NCBI GenBank assembly: GCA_905215835.1
Contig: CAJMRR010000071.1
Coordinates: 1-9,979 of the forward strand
DNA: 9,979 nucleotides
Origin: an uncultured bacterium
Lineage (GTDB): Bacteria; Actinomycetota; Coriobacteriia; Coriobacteriales; Coriobacteriaceae
Direction: 5' to 3'
Shown: positions 5,887 to 9,979 of the stretch, one piece after another
Layout of the letters: each line of letters starts with the position of its first letter
How positions within the stretch are numbered: the first letter of the stretch is position 1
The notes under the pieces: generated by a model
What the model was told of the DNA's origin: nothing
Seen by the model: the letters and a program-made list of their open reading frames with translations, nothing else
Databases searched by the model: none
Program-made: the position numbers and the translations under genes

Positions 5887-7407
5887 TTACGCCTGACGGT
5901 AATGGTCAAAGAAGTCGGCGAGGTCTTCGAGCGACTCTTTGAGCACTTCCATGCGCGGCAGGTACACGATACGGAAGTGATCGGGCTCGGCCCAGTTAAA
6001 GCCGCCGCCGCGCGTGATCAGAATCTTCTTCTCGTGCAGCAGGTCGAGGGCAAACTGCTCGTCATCGGTGATGTTGAACTTCTTAACATCCATCTTGGGG
6101 AAGATGTAGAACGCCGCGCGCGGCTTGACCACCGAGATGCCGTCAATCTTGTTGAGCGCCTCATACACAAAGTTGCGCTGCTCGTAGACACGGCCGCCGG
6201 GACGGATGTAGTCGTTAACGGACTGATGGCCGCCGAGCGCCGTCTGGACGATCGACTGAGCCGGCACGTTGGAGCACAGGCGCATGTTGGAGAGCATGTT
6301 GATGCCCATGATGAAGTCGCTCATGCAGCGCTGGTTGCCCGAAAGCACCATCCAGCCAATGCGATAGCCCGCGATCATGTGCGACTTGGAAAGGCCGCTA
6401 AAGGTGACACAGGGCAGATCGGGGGCGAGCGAGGCAATCGAGACGTGCTCGTAGCCGTCCATGCACAGGCGGTCGTAGATCTCATCGGCAAAGATCATCA
6501 GCTGATGCCTGCGTGCAATCTCGACGATGCCCTCGAGCACCTCGCGCGGATAGACAGAACCCGTGGGGTTGTTGGGGTTGATGATGACGAGGGCTTTGGT
6601 CGCGCTCGTGATCTTGGACTCCATATCCTCCAGGTCGGGATACCAATCCGCCTGCTCATCGCACAGATAATGTACGGGATGACCGCCAGCAAGGGTTGCG
6701 CACGCCGTCCAGAGCGGATAGTCGGGGCTGGGGATCAGAATCTCGTCGCCATTGTCGAGCAGCGCGTTCATCGAAAGCTGAATGAGCTCGGACACGCCGT
6801 TGCCCGTGTAGATATGCTCCATCTGAACGTTGGGCAGGCCCTTGATCTGCGAATACTGCATGATCGCCTTGCGCGCGGAGAACAGGCCACGCGAGTTGGA
6901 ATAGCCTTCGCAGTCGGGCAGCTGCTGGCGCATGTCCTTGATGACCTCATCGGGCGTGCGGAAACCGAAGGGCGCCGGGTTGCCGATATTGAGCTTGAGG
7001 ATGCGCTCGCCCTCGTCCTCCATACGGGCGGCCTCGTCGACGACGGGACCGCGCACGTCATACAGGACGTTATCGAGCTTGGTGGATTTAGAAAAAGTGC
7101 GCATGGTGGTGCTCCTTGCAATTTGAGCTGAGGGATGGGGTTCGGGCTTGGAATCGTTGCGGGGTGATGATGCCTCGCCTTGATCGGCGTCGCCGGCAAG
7201 CAGCCAGGTAACATCGACCTCCAAAATACGGGCGAGCAGCTCAGCCACATCGCGCCGCGGAATCGTCTTGCCGCTCACATATTGGCTCATCTGACTCTTG
7301 CCGAGTTTTTTGCCGAGCATCTCTGATGCGCGGATCACGTCCGACTGGCGAACGTCGCGATCGGACATAGCCTGTCGCAGGCGATCGCTAAACGTCTCTT
7401 GGGCCAC
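5887..7407 (-). CDS. HTH (XRE-type) domain fused to an AlaA-like alanine/glutamate aminotransferase
   Basis: A 506-residue fusion. Residues about 5-72 are a Cro/C1-type HTH (RLRQAMSDRDVRQSDV, then KSQMSQYVSGKTIPRRD, then LARILEVDVTWLLAG). A polar linker (73-101) follows. Residues 102-506 form a class I pyridoxal-phosphate aminotransferase very similar along its whole length to E. coli AlaA, which makes alanine from pyruvate and glutamate. Motifs are LNIGNPAPFGF, NPNNPTG (Asn280), ADEIYD (Asp308, Tyr311), SGLSKSHMIAG (cofactor Lys341) and FRIVYLPR (substrate-binding Arg479). GTG 7407 is chosen because AAGGAGG lies 5 nt before it; an ATG 13 codons upstream would lie within the operator cluster. 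The enzyme part alone is 405 residues, the length of E. coli AlaA. The HTH may let it repress its own gene (inference). It differs from MocR regulators, whose HTH is of GntR type. Confidence 0.9.
   Translation of the reverse strand: MAQETFSDRLRQAMSDRDVRQSDVIRASEMLGKKLGKSQMSQYVSGKTIPRRDVAELLARILEVDVTWLLAGDADQGEASSPRNDSKPEPHPSAQIARSTTMRTFSKSTKLDNVLYDVRGPVVDEAARMEDEGERILKLNIGNPAPFGFRTPDEVIKDMRQQLPDCEGYSNSRGLFSARKAIMQYSQIKGLPNVQMEHIYTGNGVSELIQLSMNALLDNGDEILIPSPDYPLWTACATLAGGHPVHYLCDEQADWYPDLEDMESKITSATKALVIINPNNPTGSVYPREVLEGIVEIARRHQLMIFADEIYDRLCMDGYEHVSIASLAPDLPCVTFSGLSKSHMIAGYRIGWMVLSGNQRCMSDFIMGINMLSNMRLCSNVPAQSIVQTALGGHQSVNDYIRPGGRVYEQRNFVYEALNKIDGISVVKPRAAFYIFPKMDVKKFNITDDEQFALDLLHEKKILITRGGGFNWAEPDHFRIVYLPRMEVLKESLEDLADFFDHYRQA
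7102..7117 (-). promoter_or_regulatory. Internal ribosome binding site and start for the stand-alone aminotransferase domain
   Basis: Inside the fusion gene, minus-strand AAGGAG (7112-7117) lies 7 nt before ATG 7104. That ATG begins MRTFSKSTKLDNVLYD, where free-standing AlaA proteins begin. Initiation here would give a 405-residue enzyme without the HTH. Either two products are made or this is a relic of two separate genes. Confidence 0.55.
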
Positions 7408-7412
7408 TAGAA

Positions 7413-7419
7413 CCTCCTT
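7413..7419 (-). promoter_or_regulatory. Ribosome binding site that fixes the GTG start of the fusion gene
   Basis: Minus-strand AAGGAGG lies 5 nt before GTG 7407. It would be internal to the coding sequence if the upstream ATG at 7446 were the start, so the GTG is preferred. Confidence 0.8.
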
Positions 7420-7426
7420 GCTGGCA

Positions 7427-7510
7427 AAGTTCAATTTATAGAACACGAATTGAACCAGGGTTCAATTTAGCAAGCAGTATAGCGCCGTACCTCATTCGAA
7501 AGTTCAATTT
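7427..7510 (-). promoter_or_regulatory. Promoter/operator region with four TTGAAC boxes
   Basis: Four copies of AATTGAAC occur in 84 bp: three in one orientation (7429-7437, 7460-7468, 7502-7510) and one inverted (7448-7456). The inverted copy and its neighbour form a perfect palindrome AATTGAACC-AG-GGTTCAATT. Same-orientation copies are 31 and 42 bp apart, close to whole helical turns. Possible -10 elements on the minus strand are TATAAA (7435-7440) and TATACT (7476-7481), each with a TTGAAC box 19-20 nt upstream that could act as -35. The layout suits binding by a repressor such as the HTH encoded by this gene (inference). Confidence 0.6.
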
Positions 7511-7569
7511 CATAAGAAAATGTATCGGACTCCGAGATTTGCCCAAAGCGAACAATGGCGTGTACACGT

Positions 7570-8427
7570 TTAGAGGTATTCGAGGAAACGGGCGGCGGCA
7601 AGCGAAACATCGGCCGTTCGATATATGGCGTTGATCTGCCGATGGGGATGTCCCTCGAGCGAACGCACGGCAACATCGAACTGACAACGGCGCAAGATGA
7701 GCGCGGGAAGAATGCTCACACCCAGGCCGTCCTCAACCATGGCCATAATCGCATAGTCATCCCAGGTCGACAGCTTGGAGCACACCGTCAGTCCCGCCCG
7801 ACGGAACAGCGGCGTAATCTCGTCATCGGTGCCGCGTTCTAGCAGAATAAACTGCTCGTTGGCTAAATCGGCAAGAGAAACGACCTCCGCCGCGGCAAGC
7901 AAAGAGTCTGCCGGCACTACCGCCATCAACTCGTCGCGCACCAAAGACCGCGATGCCATGCCGTTTTCTCGGGGCTCACGCGGGATAAAGCCCAGGTCAC
8001 AACGACCCTCAGCCACCCATTGTTCAATCTCTGAGTAATCGCCCATCAGCAGCTCGTAATCGACATCCGGATGATCGGCGCGAAAGCGCGCAATCACCGG
8101 CGGCAGCACGTGGGTCGCCACACTCGAAAACGTACCGATGCAGATTTTGCCGCGCATGAGTCCACGCATCTCATCCACCCGTCGCTGCAAACGAACAAAT
8201 TCCTCGCATAACGCCTCGATCGCCGGCATAACTTGCCGCCCATCGGCAGAAAGCACTACGCCCTCGCGGCTTCTATCGAGCACCTTAAAACCCCAGTCGG
8301 CCTCAAGATCGGCCACCATACGGCTCACGCCCGACTGCGAATAGCTCAACCGCTCGGCAGCACGCGTAAAGCTTCCGGCGCGCACCGTCTCCAGCAGCAC
8401 CTGCATCTTTTGAATATTCGTTTCCAC
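7570..8427 (-). CDS. LysR-family transcriptional regulator, complete
   Basis: A 285-residue regulator of the standard LysR length. The winged HTH is at residues about 8-66, with SFTRAAERLSYSQSGVSRMVADLE as helix-turn-helix and LDRSREGVVLSADGR as the wing. A linker helix (67-92) follows, and then a two-lobed effector domain (about 93-285) containing GKICIGTFSSVATHVLPPVI, DLGFIPR and MVEDGLGVSILPALI. The start is GTG 8427 with GGAGG 6 nt upstream. It is transcribed divergently from the EamA exporter gene, the classic layout for a LysR protein controlling its neighbour, and two palindromes lie between them. No terminator is visible after it, so some reading through toward the aminotransferase is possible. 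The effector is not predictable from sequence; an amino acid or related metabolite is a guess based on exporter and aminotransferase neighbours. Confidence 0.92.
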   Translation of the reverse strand: METNIQKMQVLLETVRAGSFTRAAERLSYSQSGVSRMVADLEADWGFKVLDRSREGVVLSADGRQVMPAIEALCEEFVRLQRRVDEMRGLMRGKICIGTFSSVATHVLPPVIARFRADHPDVDYELLMGDYSEIEQWVAEGRCDLGFIPREPRENGMASRSLVRDELMAVVPADSLLAAAEVVSLADLANEQFILLERGTDDEITPLFRRAGLTVCSKLSTWDDYAIMAMVEDGLGVSILPALILRRCQFDVAVRSLEGHPHRQINAIYRTADVSLAAARFLEYL

Positions 8428-8444
8428 GACACGCCTCCACCTTT

Positions 8445-8463
8445 ACATGAATTTTTGTCATGT
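8445..8463. promoter_or_regulatory. LysR-type box 1 in the divergent intergenic region
   Basis: Inverted repeat ACATGA-N7-TCATGT with the T-N11-A signature (T8448 to A8460). It lies just downstream of the predicted start of the LysR gene transcript and upstream of the exporter's possible -10 (TATATT, 8475-8480), so it could mediate autorepression and exporter control. Confidence 0.5.
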
Positions 8464-8472
8464 TATCCATGC

Positions 8473-8500
8473 ATTATATTCGCTTTTCTTCTATTGCCAG
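8473..8500 (-). promoter_or_regulatory. Probable promoter of the LysR gene
   Basis: On the minus strand there is a perfect TATAAT (8473-8478) with CTGGCA (8495-8500) 16 nt upstream, a 4/6 match to TTGACA. The transcript would start near 8466, about 40 nt before the GTG start. Confidence 0.6.
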
Positions 8501-8516
8501 TTCACCCATAGTGAAC
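8500..8516. promoter_or_regulatory. LysR-type box 2 in the divergent intergenic region
   Basis: Perfect inverted repeat GTTCAC-CCATA-GTGAAC with the T-N11-A pattern (T8502 to A8514). It abuts the -35 element of the LysR gene promoter and lies 30 nt before the exporter start codon. Its centre is 54 bp from that of box 1. Confidence 0.55.
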
Positions 8517-8545
8517 ATGCTCGAATATAGAGGGGACGGAAGCGC

Positions 8546-9457
8546 ATGGACAACGGACTGTTTACGTACTTAGCAGCATTGCTATTGTTTGGCTCCAACG
8601 GCATCATCGCCGCTGCCATCGCGCTGCCGAGCTCCGATATCGTGCTGCTACGCACGTTTTTGGGCGCTCTCTCGCTTGTCACTATCCTCGCCATCACCCA
8701 ACACCATAAACTGCAGGCGCCATCTCGTCCCCGCGAAGCCGCGGCCCTCCTCCTCTCGGGAGCTGCGCTGGGCGCCAGCTGGATTTTTCTGTTCCGCGCC
8801 TACCAGACGATCGGCGTCGGCGTATCCTCGCTGCTGTACTACTGCGGCCCCATCATTGTCATGGCGCTCTCCCCGCTCATCTTTGGCGAAAAGCTGACCG
8901 GCGGCAAAATCGCCGGCTTTGTCGCCGTCGCCTGCGGTGCTTTTCTCATTGCAGCGCAAGGTCTAGGCGGCAATATGCCCATTGCGGGCATCGTCTGTGG
9001 AATCGCCTCGGCCTTCTGCTATGCATTGATGGTCATCGCCAGCAAGGGTGCGCCGCACATCGAGGGCCTCGAGAACTCCGCGCTCCAGGTGAGCGCCGCC
9101 TTTGTGACCGCACTGGTCCTCACGCTCATCACGCAGGGCGCTCCCTCGTTCCTGTCCGCCGGCGTCGCCGCCAGTATTGATTGGCGCGCCGTCGCTATGC
9201 TCGGCGTCGTCAACACCGGCATTGGTTGCCTGCTCTACTTTAGCGCCGTCGCCAAGCTGCCCGTCCAGACCGTCGCCGTCGTCGGCTACCTCGAGCCGCT
9301 TTCGGCGGTCGTGTTCTCGGCCGTCCTTTTGGGCGAAGCCATAACACCGGTCCGCCTGATGGGCGCCGCGCTTATCATCGGCGGCGCGATTTTTTGCGAA
9401 CTCGCCGGCAAACGCGCAAACGCCAAGGCCGGCATCGCCCAGACAGTACGTGCTTAA
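8546..9457 (+). CDS. EamA-family (drug/metabolite transporter superfamily) exporter
   Basis: A 303-residue inner-membrane protein with about ten hydrophobic segments arranged as two EamA repeats (about 4-137 and 147-287). Each repeat ends in the usual glutamate-containing motif: FGEKLTGGKIAGFVAVACGAFLI in the first and LGEAITPVRLMGAALIIGGAIF in the second. Members of this superfamily export amino acids, nucleosides or other metabolites by proton-coupled antiport; the substrate here is unknown. ATG 8546 has a modest purine-rich site (GAGGGG) about 10 nt upstream. The gene is divergent from a LysR regulator with two LysR-type palindromes in between, so induction by that regulator is likely (inference). 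An amino-acid exporter would be consistent with the nearby alanine aminotransferase, but they are separated by the regulator and not in one operon. Confidence 0.9.
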   Translation: MDNGLFTYLAALLLFGSNGIIAAAIALPSSDIVLLRTFLGALSLVTILAITQHHKLQAPSRPREAAALLLSGAALGASWIFLFRAYQTIGVGVSSLLYYCGPIIVMALSPLIFGEKLTGGKIAGFVAVACGAFLIAAQGLGGNMPIAGIVCGIASAFCYALMVIASKGAPHIEGLENSALQVSAAFVTALVLTLITQGAPSFLSAGVAASIDWRAVAMLGVVNTGIGCLLYFSAVAKLPVQTVAVVGYLEPLSAVVFSAVLLGEAITPVRLMGAALIIGGAIFCELAGKRANAKAGIAQTVRA

Positions 9458-9491
9458 AAGCCCCTGCTTTGAAATGCTACCTGCGTAGATA

Positions 9492-9520
9492 AATAATCCC
9501 CAGCTGAGGATTATTGTCTA
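9492..9520 (+). terminator. Possible terminator hairpin after the EamA gene
   Basis: An 8-bp stem AATAATCC/GGATTATT (9492-9499 with 9508-9515) encloses an 8-nt loop and is followed by TTGTCT on the + strand. The stem is AT-rich and the T-run is poor, so termination may be weak. Confidence 0.4.
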
Positions 9521-9553
9521 AAATAACCCGATGTGCCAAACTGCTCTTGTATG

Positions 9554-9603
9554 TATAAAGACGGCATAAAGTTTTTTGTCCTAGACAGATAACCGGATGT
9601 CTA
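9554..9603 (+). promoter_or_regulatory. Putative promoter and leader of the kup-like gene with TGTC repeats
   Basis: TATAAA at 9554-9559 is the best -10 candidate, with no clear -35. Downstream, TGTC-CTA-GACA (9577-9587) and TAGACA-N10-TGTCTA (9582-9603) are overlapping inverted repeats that share the GACA arm. The second would pair into the first base of the ribosome binding site. Another TGTCTA occurs at 9515-9520. These could form an operator or alternative leader hairpins. No known riboswitch pattern was recognised. Confidence 0.3.
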
Positions 9604-9614
9604 AGGGAGTCCTC

Positions 9615-9979
9615 GTGGCACACAATAAACTGGAGGCAAACCTCCAAGACCAGCGCGGGCAAGGCGGGCACGGAGCCATCCCCCTCTCCGCTGGCATGCT
9701 GCTCGTAACGCTCGGCGTCGTCTATGGCGACATCGGCACGAGCCCCATGTACACCATGAAATCAATCGTCGCCAACAACGGCGGCATCGGTACCGTCAGC
9801 GAGGACATGATCCTGGGCGCGCTTTCGCTCGTCATCTGGACCATGACGCTCGTGACCACGGTCAAGTACGTGGTAATCGCCATGAAGGCCGACAACCACA
9901 ACGAAGGCGGCATCTTCGCCCTGTTCAGTCTCGTGCGCAAGGTGGCGCCATGGCTGATTCTCCCCGCCATGATCGGCGG
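9615..9979 (+). CDS. kup: Kup/HAK-family potassium transporter, N-terminal part (runs off window)
   Basis: An open frame from GTG 9615 to the window edge gives 121 residues of a protein usually over 600 long. AAGGGAG lies 5 nt before the GTG. After a polar cytoplasmic tail (about 1-22), the first membrane segment carries the family signature VTLGVVYGDIGTSPMYT (31-47). Its Asp39 corresponds to an important acidic residue in E. coli Kup. A second hydrophobic segment (about 65-90) is followed by MKADNHNEGGIFAL (90-103), matching the conserved 'RADN.GEGGI.AL' of the family. These proteins take up K+ with protons at the cytoplasmic membrane. The gene is preceded by its own leader and is probably separate from the EamA gene, which ends about 160 nt earlier on the same strand. 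Confidence 0.93.
   Translation, partial: MAHNKLEANLQDQRGQGGHGAIPLSAGMLLVTLGVVYGDIGTSPMYTMKSIVANNGGIGTVSEDMILGALSLVIWTMTLVTTVKYVVIAMKADNHNEGGIFALFSLVRKVAPWLILPAMIG

Noticed and set aside
5881..7131. Long + strand open frame (416 codons) opposite the aminotransferase
   Set aside because: Its translation is a composition-driven mix rich in His, Val, Asp and Arg with no motif. The opposite strand encodes a complete AlaA-like enzyme.
5887..7407. MocR/GabR-type regulator
   Set aside because: The HTH is of the XRE/Cro type, not GntR. The enzyme domain is AlaA-like with all catalytic residues and the full length of the free enzyme.
7408..7446. ATG start 13 codons upstream for the HTH-aminotransferase
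   Set aside because: It would lie within the TTGAAC operator cluster and lacks a ribosome binding site, while GTG 7407 has a perfect AAGGAGG 5 nt away.
9458..9614. Possible c-di-AMP (ydaO-type) riboswitch ahead of the potassium transporter gene
   Set aside because: Such riboswitches are known for K+ transporter genes, but I could not find the conserved ydaO core sequences or pairing in this short leader.
1..9979. Mobile elements, CRISPR, tRNA or rRNA genes, toxin-antitoxin or defence genes
   Set aside because: No transposase, integrase, direct-repeat array, tRNA-like fold or defence domain was seen on either strand; gene content is metabolic and regulatory.

Overview
The window is GC-rich, densely packed bacterial chromosome with short gaps, strong AAGGAG-type ribosome binding sites and several GTG starts. 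GC-rich coding, a phosphotransferase (PTS) sugar permease, a Kup-type potassium transporter and an AlaA-like aminotransferase fused to a helix-turn-helix (HTH) domain fit a gut actinobacterium of the Coriobacteriia, for example a Collinsella relative. That placement is inference from gene style, not a database match. No RNA genes, insertion sequences, CRISPR arrays or prophage genes were seen.

Layout. Positions 1-456 (+) hold the C-terminal half of a LysR-type regulator. It ends at a hairpin terminator (524-563) shared with the convergent operon on its right. Positions 580-5660 (-) are a four-gene operon transcribed leftward: an amidohydrolase-2-like protein, two related neutral-ceramidase-fold proteins and a PTS EIIBC permease. 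A likely promoter (TTGATG-N18-TAGAAT) and an upstream palindrome (TATTCCA-TTT-TGGAATA) precede it. Positions 5887-7407 (-) encode the HTH-aminotransferase fusion, with its own terminator and a cluster of TTGAAC boxes upstream. Positions 7570-8427 (-) and 8546-9457 (+) are a divergent pair, a LysR regulator and an EamA-family exporter, with two palindromes between them. From 9615 to the right edge is the start of a kup-like gene.

How they may work together. The operon looks like an uptake-and-processing unit: the PTS permease would import and phosphorylate a sugar-containing compound, and three cytoplasmic hydrolase-fold proteins would act on it. The substrate cannot be read from the sequence. 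Two of the three hydrolase-like proteins lack residues that normally bind metal (Asn6, Tyr8 and Ser304 in the amidohydrolase; Gln192 in one ceramidase-like protein), so their chemistry may differ from the family label. This operon and the HTH-aminotransferase, which has a strong internal ribosome binding site exactly at the start of its enzyme domain, are the two parts most worth following up.
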